NCBI GenBank assembly: GCA_029204045.2
Contig: CM055082.1
Span: 995,315 to 1,059,314 of the forward strand
DNA from: Tillandsia leiboldiana
Taxonomy: Eukaryota > Streptophyta > Magnoliopsida > Poales > Bromeliaceae
Direction of reading: 5' to 3'
DNA length: 64,000 bases
Shown: piece after piece, positions 33,376 through 44,150 of the stretch
How the letters are laid out: the number at the start of each line of letters is the position of its first letter
Numbering within the stretch: the first letter of the stretch is position 1
Made by a program: the position numbers and the translations under genes
The notes under the pieces: model-generated
Seen by the model: the letters and a program-made list of their open reading frames with translations, nothing else
Told to the model about the DNA's origin: nothing
Databases searched by the model: none

Positions 33376-35958
33376 ATGGCCCTGGATTTGAGAATATCCC
33401 TCTCAAATCCCACTTTGGTTCTCCCAAATTCTCCTCGTACTTGGTTTCCTGGTAAATTTCTCGAATCTTCTTTCTTTTTCTGTTTTTTAATTGATTTTTT
33501 TCAAACTGGGTACTTAAAATTTCAAATTTGAAACTGCGGGAGTGAATAAAAATTAGTGATGAATTTGTCCCAGCTGCTGTGTTTGGTGGATGCTCTTGTG
33601 GTGTTTGATTAATTGCCTCTTAAGAAGGAGAAGGAACTAAATAAGTGTATATTGGAGTTTGTACTAGGAGATTGCAGTAATAACTTGGTAAAGATCTATG
33701 AAACTAACCTGAGCTTTGGAACTTTTGAAAATTTTGATTTTACTTTCTAGCCTTTTGATTCATTCCGTGCCTGTTGAATGGAAATTGAAGTCTAGTGGAT
33801 GCTCTTGTGGTGTTTGATGGATGCTCTTGTGGTGTTTGACTAATTGCCTCTTAAGAAGGAGAAGGAACTAAATAAGTGTATATTGGAGTTTGTACTAGGA
33901 GATTGCAGTAATAACTTGGTAAAGATCTATGAAACTAACCTGAACTTTGGAACTTTTGAAAATTTTGATTTTACTTTCTAGCCTTTTGATTCATTCCGTG
34001 CCTGTTGAATGGAAATTGAAGTCTAGTGATCTGAGTGAAATTTCGCTGTAAGTTTAGTTGCTCTGCAGTGCTTAGTATCTTTTTTTGATGGTGCATCCTG
34101 TTTCTGCAGTTGCTTGCCAAAACACTTGCCAGAACAAGATTACCATTTTCTCACAAAGATTTCCTTCAAAATTAAGTAGGAGAAGTTCATTCCCTTCAGT
34201 GGCGAGAAGCAGTGGTCCGTCGTCGTCCTCCGAGACCAGCACAGATGGTTCAAAATCTTCGACAGAAGAGAAGGTGATTCAGCTGTTGGTTGATGCCCAA
34301 TTCTTATTCCTATTAATTCTAATTTCCCTATTCAAGGTGCTGGACCCATCATTTTGGAGAATTCGAATTAAAACTAGAAATTGAAACTTTATTTTTGTTC
34401 AAGAATGAAGCTGTTCATTGCTATTTGTTGAATCTAATGTTCGATCGAAGGATTAAAAACTTAAAAATTACTTTCTTATGCTATAAATTCCAGCTGAATA
34501 ACTTCTATTGTACACCCAGGAGTACTTGTTAGTTGGTACCTGAAATGTTTGTTTATCTCAAACAGGTACCTTTTGGGTACTCGAGAAAGGATGTGCTATT
34601 GATTGGTCTTGGAGTTACTGTTATTGGTGTTGGCTTGAAGAGTGGATTGGAGGTGATGCATTTACTTATCTATCGTGCTAATTTCGAATTTAGCCTTTGA
34701 AGTTCGATCCCCATTTCAATCACATCTTCAATGTTTTTAGTTTAACTATTTGTCCTTAAAGATTGTTTTGCGCAAGATTTAAGTCCTTATCATAGTCCAC
34801 GATCTAAAAATAGCGATGGGGCCGACTTCAAGAAGTTGTCATGCCATCTTTTTTTTAGACTGCGGAACGACGGAAGCACAAATTTCAGAAGCGAAACTTT
34901 TAAAGCCATCGCTCTTAGGCCGTGACTGAAATTGGATAAACTTCAGGCACTCAATTTCTAATTAACTCTTTCATTTTAATATTTTTTTTTGCAGAAAGAA
35001 ACCATGGTTATGATTCAAATTTGATTTTTTTTTGTTTTTTTTTCTTTATCCTTCTCCAGTTTGTAGGATTTGATCCTTTGAAAGCAGGCAATGTTGTTCA
35101 GTTAGTTATGGTACTGGGGCTAACAGTTGGCTGGATCTCGACATACATATTCAGAGTCTCGAACAAAGATATGACTTACGCCCAGCAGTTGAAAGACTAT
35201 GAGAATAAAGTGATGGAGGTTAGTTTTGTAGTGCAATTTTTTCAATGAAGTGAAGTTCTTGCTTGAGACCATGATAAACTCTTTACAGTAATACTGATTC
35301 TGGGGATAAAACTAATCATATTATAATGTTATTTATTTGTCCTATTTCCTTCCTCCTTTTCGCCTCTTTTCTTTCTTTTTCCAAACGGAAAAAGATAGCA
35401 ACCGATAATATGTTGGAAACACCCAAACTGCTCCGTAAGTTGATCGCAAACGCGATGCTTTTGGAACATTTTGACGCAGAAGGTTTTAGTGCTTATTAAG
35501 CTTCTCTACTCCGGAAAGCAAAAGCTTGCAAAACCTAGTCGTTTGGCTTTCGAAAATTGCTCCTTGAATCTGGTGAGGAGATCTCAATGAAAATAATGTG
35601 TGTTTATTTCGCCAACTTTACTCAAAAAAGCACTTCTATCGAAGCTCTAGCTGGGCCAAATAGGAACGGATGGTTGATCATAAAATAACATAAAGAAGTG
35701 CTTGATAAGATCAATTGAGTTACATAACCTCTCTTCGCGCAATCTTTCCTTTTATGTCTATGTTGGATAAAGGAATTTAAACAAGAAATAAATCTGTGAA
35801 ATGTGATTTTACGAGTTTATATGAGAAACTTACTGCGATTCATTTTCTTTCTCCAGAAGCGATTGGAGAGCCTCTCCGAAGCTGAGCTTGAAGCTTTGCT
35901 GGAGCAAGTGGAGGAGGAAAAGACGCGCCTCACCAACGACGAGCAACTACTAAAGTGA
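33376..35958 (+). CDS. DUF3007-like plastid membrane protein
   Basis: Five exons: 33376-33451, 34110-34273, 34566-34652, 35060-35218, 35857-35958; 195 residues. The first 85 or so residues are Ser/Arg-rich and poor in acids until the end, like a chloroplast transit peptide. The mature part has two predicted membrane segments: DVLLIGLGVTVIGVGLKSGL and VVQLVMVLGLTVGWISTYIF. These are followed by RVSNKDMTYAQQLKDYENKVM and an acidic helical tail (KRLESLSEAELEALLEQVEE). This order matches the cyanobacterial and plastid family I remember as DUF3007; the family name is from memory and the function is unknown. A thylakoid or envelope location is inferred. Intron 1 contains a 231-bp tandem duplication and intron 4 a MITE-like block. 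Confidence 0.8.
33588..34027 (+). repeat. 231-bp near-identical tandem duplication in intron 1
   Basis: GGATGCTCTTGTGGTGTTTGA...GAAATTGAAGTCTAGTG occurs twice, e.g. TAATTGCCTCTTAAGAAGG at 33610 and 33841 (spacing 231). The two copies differ by only a few bases (CCTGAGC versus CCTGAAC). At the junction a 22-base piece, GGATGCTCTTGTGGTGTTTG, is present once more (33797 and 33819). Confidence 0.92.
35402..35680. mobile_element. Short element in intron 4 of DUF3007-like gene
   Basis: An AGAAG/GCTTCT-rich block with AAGCTTCTCTACTCCGGAAAGC and a right end CGAAGCTCTAGCTGGGCCAAATAGG. In reverse this starts CCTATTTGGCCCAGCTAGAGCTTC, like the left end of the element in dihydropyrimidinase intron 4 (CTATTTGGCCAGGCCGGTGCTTC). 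Boundaries are approximate. Confidence 0.45.
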
Positions 35959-36861
35959 AACCTGTGATCGTCGGCATAGTAATATGCATGTAACACAACA
36001 AAGCTGTTATGAATTATACCCTACTAGAAGGGAAACACAACACATATTAATTTGTATCTTATTTATTTGGTACTTTTTCTACCGAAGTTGATGTTTGATT
36101 TTGCTTTCTAAGAGTAATTAGCAGTTGCAAAATCAATCTCGCTAGTTCTTATTGTTGATATAATTGAAAATAAAGTAGCATGCAATTACTTGATCTTGTT
36201 GAGATTGTAAACACTTCCATAGTTTGTAATTAAATTAATCTCCGTGATGTTGAGCTACAAGATCAATCCATTTATGAGCCAAGTTGTCTGAATAGGCTTT
36301 TTTGAGCTTGTTTATTTCTCCAAAAGCTCTTTGCTCTGTTGTATTTATGATTTTAATCTTTTCTGCACAAAAATTCTCTCAAAAATTCATTTTTTCGAAA
36401 TCTTTCCTTTGATTTGGGAATCGAACATTCTTAGTTAACACAATAGAGAAGCACTTTCATTTCCAACTTATCATTATTTAATATAATATTTAATTTTATG
36501 GGTAAAAATAATTTAACTGAGTTTCCAACTTAAATACACGCAGGCTTGAACCTGCAAAGTTATTTTTTAGAATAGATTTTAGTTTATTTTGCATATATAA
36601 TTACATGTTTAATTTATCTGTATATTTATTAATTCAATTGAACGTTCCAAATCATAAACAACGAAAATAATATATTCAATATATATTAGGATCGAAAAGC
36701 GTGGTATATAAGATGCACTAGATATACGGGACTAAAGTAAATATTTCTAAATGTTTGGGGCTACGGTGTAATTTACACATTTTCGCCGTAAAAAACCCAC
36801 CTTTTCGTCCCCAAATCATCGTATACTTATTCACTTCGTAATTTGAGGAGCTTCGTGGACG

Positions 36862-36865
<4 letters not shown>

Positions 36866-36907
<42 letters not shown>
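36866..36907 (+). repeat. (GA)n microsatellite abutting TIM8 ATG
   Basis: About 21 GA units run directly into the start codon at 36908, so the repeat forms the end of the 5' UTR. 35959-36865 is 3' flank of the upstream gene and AT-rich promoter DNA without another gene. Confidence 0.9.
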
Positions 36908-36912
<5 letters not shown>

Positions 36913-36958
36913 TGCTTCATCCCTCGACAATGCTAGGCTCCAATCGCTTTTAGAGGTA

Positions 36959-37001
<43 letters not shown>

Positions 37002-38654
37002 ACAAAGCTAGATTAGGGTTCAGGCGCACACTGTTTGATCGCAGCGAACTACTATTTTCGAAAATTTTTGACCAGTTTTTTAATTTCATGGTTTGTTTTA
37101 TTTTTTCCCTTCTTTTTGTCCCCTAATTTTGTTAATTTTTATTTTTGAGTTGCACAATTATAATAATCAGATTCTTTGGACTCTGTTTGTAGAGTAAGCT
37201 GCAGATTTTTTTACAAATAAATTTTGAGTTAGATTTGATTTGCTCTGCATTTGCTTCTCTCTGTTGCTTCATAAGCTTGTGAAGAGTAATATGAGATTGT
37301 TACTTGTAAAGATGATGAACTTATAACACAAATTTCAACACTGTTGTAAGAATATAGATGAATTGTTACTTGTTATATTGCTAATATTGTTAAAAAGGCT
37401 ACTTGAGTCACTGTAAAGGAGAATCTGATCACTTCCACATACCTGTGATTGGACCATTTTTGCACAAAACATCAACCAATTTTTTTTTCCCCTACTGTCC
37501 AACTTTGGTTCATTTTATTGTTTTCGTCGTGCGGATCAGAATGGTCATGGATGAAACTCTAGTGTGTAGATGTGCCACAGGATGGGCCAGGTAACTTAGT
37601 TTTATAAGAGAAGACTTTAGCTCAAAATTGTGAAAAGGAAAAGAGTGGTCGAATCGAAAGATGGACTGACTAATTTTTCTACGAATAATGCTTCACTAAA
37701 GAACCATTTTTTGCAGCATGAAAGGTGTTTGGGGTAACATATGTAAATCGTTTCATCGTGTAAATCCTCACCGTTCATCTCACACTGTTCGTAGATTTCT
37801 TGCAAAAATGCGCATCTTAATGGGGGTTCTCGACCAAGTTGACGATCAAAATATATGAGCTATTGTGGGTGGATGAGTGCTTTAGTCTGATATATATGAG
37901 CTTAGAATAGTTTTTGCTCATATTGGATCTTAAGAGTTAGGACCATGTCGAGTTTGTGGAAGTTTAGTGCATAGGCATGTATATTCTCAACTTAAATTAA
38001 ACATCTGGAAGAAGTTCAGTGAAAGTGGAATTTAATGCCACTTAGGACCAATTTGACTCAGGTTTGAGTTTTTGTCTCTTCAGAGGCGTCAGATTGAGCT
38101 TTCCTGAAAGTGCTATTAGAGTGAAGCTGTTCAAGAAATAGTAACAGTATTTCAATAGAAATTCTCGCAACGACTTCTCATTGTAGCTACTTCGGAAGCT
38201 TCAATTTAATGATTTTTGGGGATTAGATAAGTTGTTCTCAAAAGCAGCGTAAAATCAACCGTGAGAAGAAACTAAGAACACCTAGAAAAAGGCTGTTACT
38301 CTCAATGCAAAAAGTAGTCGTCTTGTTTATTGTTTCTTTGCCCCTTTCATTCTTGCTAGTGTTCTTATCGTATTTGTTTGGAGAACTTGTTAGAATTTGA
38401 ATCTTATTACTTCTCTTTTCTTTCTTTAAGTTCGTACTGATTAAACTGAATCAATAATTTTTCAGGAGGAGAAAAGGAAGGCAATGGCGAATGAAATGGT
38501 CGCAAAGATTACTGATGTCTGCTGGGACAAGTGCATCACCGGGAGCATCGGGAGCAGCTTCAGTCGCAGTGAAGCTTCCTGCCTCTCTAACTGCGCTAAA
38601 CGCTTTGCCGAAGTGAGCATGTTAACAATGCAGCGGTTTAAAAGCGCCGAGTGA
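36908..38654 (+). CDS. TIM8: Mitochondrial intermembrane-space chaperone TIM8
   Basis: Two exons, 36908-36955 and 38466-38654, giving 78 residues. The twin CX3C motif of small TIM chaperones is present: CWDKC (exon 2, residues 35-39) and CLSNC (residues 55-59), 15 residues apart. It is surrounded by MANEMVAKITDV and CAKRFAEVSMLTMQRFKS, both close to plant Tim8 as remembered. The four cysteines form two disulphides after import by the MIA pathway. Tim8 works with Tim13 to escort hydrophobic precursors to the inner membrane. The N-terminus has no cleavable presequence, as expected. The single intron is about 1.5 kb and contains a T-run of about 40 bases (36961-37000) close to the donor, plus a MITE-like block at about 38045-38250. 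Confidence 0.94.
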
Positions 38655-39740
38655 TTCATTCGTACGTATAGACTATAGTATTCAGGGCTTTTGCAAGAGT
38701 AATCGGCCGCATTTTCAGGTTTTGCTATATTTTTTATCCATTTTCCTTGTGATGAATGTCTGCAACAGAGATTCAACCTGAGATATCTGGGTCCAATGTT
38801 GCAAAACCAAAATAAATAGGCCAAAGTTGAAGAATCGAAATTTAAGCAGGTTTCTTTACAGCCAATCAATTATAGGAAGCTCTTAAACTCATTGGCAGTG
38901 CCCAATTTGCAACTGGAGATACAAAAAAAAAAAAAAATTGTTCAAAATCTCAGTGGACCTAGATATCAAATCCTTTATAGTATTTGTATGATTTCACTTT
39001 GTCAAGTGGTTGAAACTGGAAACCTCACTTACCTCTCTCCTTTTTTTAATCTTTTCTCAAATATTTGTGGTGGTTCTTAACAACACTAAACATGTTATTA
39101 TATCATTATAAATTTCTTTTTTTGCTTCAATAAATGCTCTTTAATTAGGTCCTGGGGAGAAACTCGCTCGTACGAGGAGTACCCGGATCTCAAAGTACAA
39201 GTGAATTACTTATTCGGCTTACTTTTGCAACGATTCTCAAATAATTAAGATTCCAAGCGTAAGTGTTACTTTCCATTAAGAATTTGTGATCGTACTAAAT
39301 AAAGAAGATCTTCAATAGATTTTAATTTAGTGCTTCTGCTACAGCACTTTTGTTGGTAATTCTAAATCAAAAAGGACTTAACCAAATACTATTTCTCCCT
39401 GTAGTCTTGTTTAAAATTTAAAAAGTTTAATAGTTGAATTAACAATCATACATGACTATATATTAAACTGATAAACTGATTGATAAATATTTTTTATCAT
39501 CAAACTATATATCTGGAGTTTATGTAAGCTCGTATAGGTTTGAATAGCTCTCATTCAAACCAAAAATTAATCTTATATTTACTTATTCCCGAGCTTGTAT
39601 TTATTCGGCCAGTTTTTAAAAAATCAAATTCGAGCTCCAAAAATTTAAACTCTGATTTCAAACTCTAAATAATTATTTCTGTTTATAATATTTTTTAATA
39701 TATTATATTAAATCTAAATTTTTAAAATATAAATTTAAAC

Positions 39741-39743
<3 letters not shown>

Positions 39744-39811
<68 letters not shown>

Positions 39812-40037
39812 TAGAACTTATATATTCAGACTAGAACTTATATATTTTCAAAAGTACAAGTACAAATGTGCTTGTTGTGAATTTTTTACCATTAGATTTG
39901 TATTGAGATTTGTGCTATTTACTTTCTCTTTCTCTTTCTTTAGTTGACTTTACAAAAACACAAATTCCAATACAAATTCAATGGTAAAAAATTTACAAAC
40001 GCATTTGTGCTTGTGCTTTTGAGAGTATATAAGCTTT

Positions 40038-40132
<95 letters not shown>
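39744..40132. repeat. Long (TA)n tracts ending in (CA)n
   Basis: TA runs at 39744-39809 and 40042-40112, the second continuing as (CA)n to 40132. The short sequence GACTAGAACTTATATAT is repeated in tandem at about 39809 and 39829. The spacer 38655-39743 before it is AT-rich, with nothing I can call a gene. Confidence 0.9.
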
Positions 40133-40681
40133 GAGAGGTGCTAGAATAATATCAGTACTAAAATTCTATTGTTGCTATCAATTTTTTTTCGATGATGGAG
40201 CCTTCGATTCGATGATCGGTATTGTTGAACATGATCTAGATCACTGGAACTTTTTAAAAATCAAATTTTAAATTTTTTCGACATCATTGACAGGATGATC
40301 AAAGGGTTGCAAAAATTATAATTTTAAAAATAGATATGAGACGTTTGCTCGTTTAACGGTATAAAGAAATCTAAATTGACTGAATTTTGGTTAGAAATTT
40401 TTTTATACTATTTAAAATAAAATTTATACTCTTGATCTTAATTACAAGATTTCTATCTTCACTTTTTAACGAATATTCATTTTTAGCCGTTTATTTTATG
40501 TCCACTTGATGGATAAAAAAAGAATATCGAAAAAAATTGAAATTTGATTTCTAAATAGTTCTAATAGTCTAGATCATTTTTAACGGTGCCGATCATCAAT
40601 TCGGATGTTCCATCATAAAAAAAAAAAGAAAAAAAAATCGATAGTAACAATAAAATTTTACTACTTATAGTATTCCAGCAC

Positions 40682-40756
<75 letters not shown>

Positions 40757-40884
40757 AAAAATAATTGGGGATTCGGGTGGTCCAATTGAATTCGGATTCG
40801 GATCATTTTTTTTTATTTGATATATATATATTGTAATTCGGGTGGTTCAATTGAATTCGGATTCGGATCAATTTTTTTTATTTG

Positions 40885-40912
<28 letters not shown>
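40682..40912. repeat. CT/TA microsatellites and a 68-bp-spaced direct repeat
   Basis: (CT)n at 40682-40695 runs into (TA)n to about 40752. ATTCGGGTGGTCCAATTGAA (from about 40771) is repeated as ATTCGGGTGGTTCAATTGAA (from about 40839), each followed by TTCGGATTCGGATCA, a T-run, TATTTGATATATAT. The second copy ends in another TA run (40885-40911). Confidence 0.85.
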
Positions 40913-40915
<3 letters not shown>

Positions 40916-41456
40916 AAATTATAGTTATTTATTATTAAATTAATTTGCTTACTTTAATTTCGGATTCGGATAAAATTTTAAATATCCGTACTCACTTTGA
41001 TCCGTAGGCAGAGGACAGACGTAACCTAGCTTCTAACTAGCGTCAACAAGATGTCTGAAAGCCAAGCCAGAAGACGCATAACTATTGGCAGCACGAATCT
41101 CCAAACAATCCAACGGCTCCCAATCCATCAAATGGCAGAGCTCATTGTACTAACTGCGCCGCATGCGGGTGCGTGCAATCGACCGTCCAATCGCTCATTG
41201 TTCGATCCCCACCGCACATTCCGCTTCCGCATGCGGACACCATCCGTCCAAAACTCGTGTTACCCCGTCAAAACCAGGGCCTCTTTCCCTTTCAAAAAAA
41301 AAAAAAAAAAAAAAAAAACAATCGAAGAGAACCCGACGAACGCTGGTGCGGCTTCTGAAATAGATCGAGGATCCAATTCTCGGATTCTTTTCTAGGGTTT
41401 TCCCCGATCTAAATCCGAGCAAAATCGCAAATTTCTGGGGCTTCTAGCTCCTCGAG

Positions 41457-42044
41457 GTAATCCCCTCCCTTTTCCCCAAATTTCCTGTGTTTTCCCCGCC
41501 TAATTTCTCCGCTAATTTGATATCTGAAGCAATTTTTTTCGTCGAATTGCTTCAATCTCTTCGACCCAGTTCGAAAATTCGATTTTTTTTCCTAACCAAC
41601 TTCCAATTTATCTGGATCTCTGCTGAATTCGTCGGTTTCTTCTGGTTTTTAGTTTGCTAGGGTTTCGTTGGTTTTTGTATGTTTGGTTCGAATATATCCC
41701 TTAACTTTTTTCTAGGGTTTCACTGTGTGTGTAGATCCTCACTTTTGTGCCTTAGGAACTTTTTCTTGGTGTTCTCTCTTATTAAAATGGTTTCAGTGAG
41801 AAATTTTCTCTTTTTTTTTTTTTCATTTTTTTTTTCTGATGATTTTAAACTATTTGATATGGTCACTTTGTTCTTTTCATTTCTACAGTTAATCACAGTT
41901 TCTTTACTCTTATTTTTACTGTCCCCTCTTTATTTATATATATTTATATATATACTTTTTTGTTCACGTTTAGATCTTAATTATATGTTCAAATTACATT
42001 TTTTATAGTTGCTGAGAACTACATAGTGATCTTTTGTTCTACAG
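41457..42044 (+). promoter_or_regulatory. Probable 5' UTR intron of SUVH gene
   Basis: CTCGAG|GTAATC at 41456/41457 and TTCTACAG|GTACTTTG at 42044/42045 bound a pyrimidine-rich stretch just upstream of the ATG at 42060. Leader introns are usual for SUVH genes whose coding region has none. 40913-41456 would then be promoter and leader, including an A-run at 41297-41319. Confidence 0.6.
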
Positions 42045-42059
42045 GTACTTTGATTTGCT

Positions 42060-44150
42060 ATGGGGAGGCATCCGAAGAACCACCCGCAAAGTTCAAACCA
42101 GGATACTTTGGACGTAAAGCCCGTAAGAACTCTGGCTCCCTTTTTCCCTGCCCATTTGGTGTTCGACAACTTTAACCAATCAAGCAATCCACCACTAGTT
42201 TGCATAACCCCCTTTGGTCCCTCTTCGGGCGATTTTGGATCTCCAATTCCTTCTAATTTCACACCGCCGGCTCCGTCTTTTGCCGCTACACAACCTCAAG
42301 TGACTCCGGTGAAAAGGCCAAGAGGACGGCCTCCGAAGATTGCTAGTAATGGATCGAACGGCCCCATCAAAGCCACCCCAATCTCTGCGCTTCACACCCC
42401 GCCGAGCTTTGCTGAAATGGACGAGGAGGATGAGGCCATTTTCGTTACGGAGACCTCTTCCAGAGGCCGGAAAATCAAGAGGCCGTCCCGCCTAGGTAGC
42501 AGCTCTGCAGAGCGCTCCGATTCACCGAAAGCCAAGAAGGTCAAGCCCCTTAAACCAGTAAGGAAGGTTCCAGAAAATGAGATAGCGTCCCTCAGGGTTT
42601 CGTATAATGACCCTAGGGAGTCTGCGGAGGCCATCATGATGATTTTTGATGCACTGAGGCGGCGGCTTCTGCAGTTGGACGAGTCGTCGAACATGAACGG
42701 GCGCCAGGATTTAAAGGCTGGGGCAATCATGTTGGCTAACGATCTCAAGGCTAATGCAGGGAAGAGGATTGGCCCAGTCCCTGGCGTTGAGGTCGGGGAT
42801 ATTTTCTATTTTAGGATGGAGATGTGCATCATTGGTTTACACGCCCCTAGCATGGCAGGTATCGACTACATGACCGCCAAATTCGATAATCAAGATGATC
42901 CCGTGGCAATATGTATTGTTTCCTCTGGCGGTTACGAGAACGAGGAAGACGATGTCGATTTCTTGATTTACACTGGTCAAGGAGGTAGCACCAAGAACGA
43001 GGACCAAAAGCTTGAAAGGGGAAATCTCGCTTTGGAGAGAAGCTTGTACCGAAAGAACCAAATTAGGGTCGTGCGGAGCGCGAAAGACCCCAACTGCCAA
43101 ACCGGGAAAATCTATTACTATGATGGGCTCTACAAGATTCAGAACTCGTGGAAGGAGAAAGCAAAGTCTGGTATCAATGTTTTCAAGTACAAATTGCTAA
43201 GAGAGGCAGGGCAAGCTGAGGGTCTTGCGGTGTGGAAGATGACTCAAAAATGGAAAGAGAACCCGTCGGCGAGGGGGAGAGTTATACTATCCGATTTATC
43301 CTCGGGCACTGAGAATATACCTGTTTGCCTTGTTAATGATGTTGACGATGAGAAAGGGCCCACTCATTTCACATATGTCACTAAGGTTAAATATTTAAAA
43401 CCAATCAGCTTAATGAAACCATTACAAGGTTGCAAGTGCCAAAGCGTGTGTCTCCCTGGGGACATTAATTGCTCATGTGCGCAACAGAATGAAGGCGACC
43501 TTCCTTATAGTTCGCTAGGGTTGCTTGTGAGCCGAAAGCCTCTTATTGCTGAATGTGGTGCTTCCTGCCAATGCTCTTTTAATTGTCGAAATAGAGTGAC
43601 CCAAAAGGGAATTAGGCTTCACTTTGAGGTTTTTAAGACGCGGAATCGCGGTTGGGGCCTACGTTCATGGGACCCGATCCGGGCCGGTACAAATATTTGT
43701 GAATATACGGGCGAAGCTGTTGATGAGGTTAGAGTGGACATGAACGATGAGGAAGATGATTATATCTTTCAAACAACATATCCAGGCGAAAAGACTTTAA
43801 GATGGAATCGTGGGACTGAGTTATTGGGTGAACCAAGTACGAATGAATCAATGGAAGCCCAGAATCTGTTACCCATTACCATAACTGCTAAAAGTATGGG
43901 CAATATCTCACGTTTTATGAACCATAGTTGCTCACCTAATGTATTTTGGCAGCCGATATTACATGATCATGGAGATGAAGGGCATGCACATATTATGTTC
44001 TTTGCGCTCAAGCACATTCCTCCCATGACCGAATTGACTTACGATTATGGTGTGAGCGGCAATAATGATGAGAGAATAGGTGGTTTTGGCTCCCGCAGAG
44101 CTAAGAAGTGCTTATGTGGATCACCAAATTGTCGTGGTTTTTTCGGTTAA
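42060..44150 (+). CDS. SUVH-type histone H3K9 methyltransferase (SUVH1/SUVH3 class)
   Basis: A coding region of 696 residues without introns. Order of parts: Pro/Ser-rich N-terminus; an AT-hook, KRPRGRPPK (85-93); a basic linker; SRA/YDG domain from about 240 to 390 (GVEVGDIFYFRMEMCIIGLH, AGIDYM, IYTGQGG, NCQTGKIYYYDGLYKI), which binds methylated cytosine; Cys-rich pre-SET (CKCQSVCLPGDINCSC, CGASCQCSFNCRNR); and the SET domain with GWGLRSWDPIRAGTNICEYTGE, the NHSCSPNVFW active-site/SAM motif near 620 and ELTYDYG near 658. Post-SET is CLCGSPNC. All zinc cysteines and catalytic motifs appear intact. SUVH enzymes deposit H3K9 methylation at DNA-methylated chromatin; the SUVH1/3 subgroup in Arabidopsis also acts as a methyl-DNA reader that promotes expression. 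The subgroup is inferred from overall resemblance. Confidence 0.95.
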   Translation: MGRHPKNHPQSSNQDTLDVKPVRTLAPFFPAHLVFDNFNQSSNPPLVCITPFGPSSGDFGSPIPSNFTPPAPSFAATQPQVTPVKRPRGRPPKIASNGSNGPIKATPISALHTPPSFAEMDEEDEAIFVTETSSRGRKIKRPSRLGSSSAERSDSPKAKKVKPLKPVRKVPENEIASLRVSYNDPRESAEAIMMIFDALRRRLLQLDESSNMNGRQDLKAGAIMLANDLKANAGKRIGPVPGVEVGDIFYFRMEMCIIGLHAPSMAGIDYMTAKFDNQDDPVAICIVSSGGYENEEDDVDFLIYTGQGGSTKNEDQKLERGNLALERSLYRKNQIRVVRSAKDPNCQTGKIYYYDGLYKIQNSWKEKAKSGINVFKYKLLREAGQAEGLAVWKMTQKWKENPSARGRVILSDLSSGTENIPVCLVNDVDDEKGPTHFTYVTKVKYLKPISLMKPLQGCKCQSVCLPGDINCSCAQQNEGDLPYSSLGLLVSRKPLIAECGASCQCSFNCRNRVTQKGIRLHFEVFKTRNRGWGLRSWDPIRAGTNICEYTGEAVDEVRVDMNDEEDDYIFQTTYPGEKTLRWNRGTELLGEPSTNESMEAQNLLPITITAKSMGNISRFMNHSCSPNVFWQPILHDHGDEGHAHIMFFALKHIPPMTELTYDYGVSGNNDERIGGFGSRRAKKCLCGSPNCRGFFG

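Noticed and set aside
39921..40700. AT-rich ORFs with Tyr-Ile repeats
   Set aside because: They are direct translations of (TA)n microsatellites.
41051..41395. 114-codon ORF upstream of SUVH
   Set aside because: It ends in a poly-lysine stretch from an A-run, has no domain, and lies where promoter and leader are expected.
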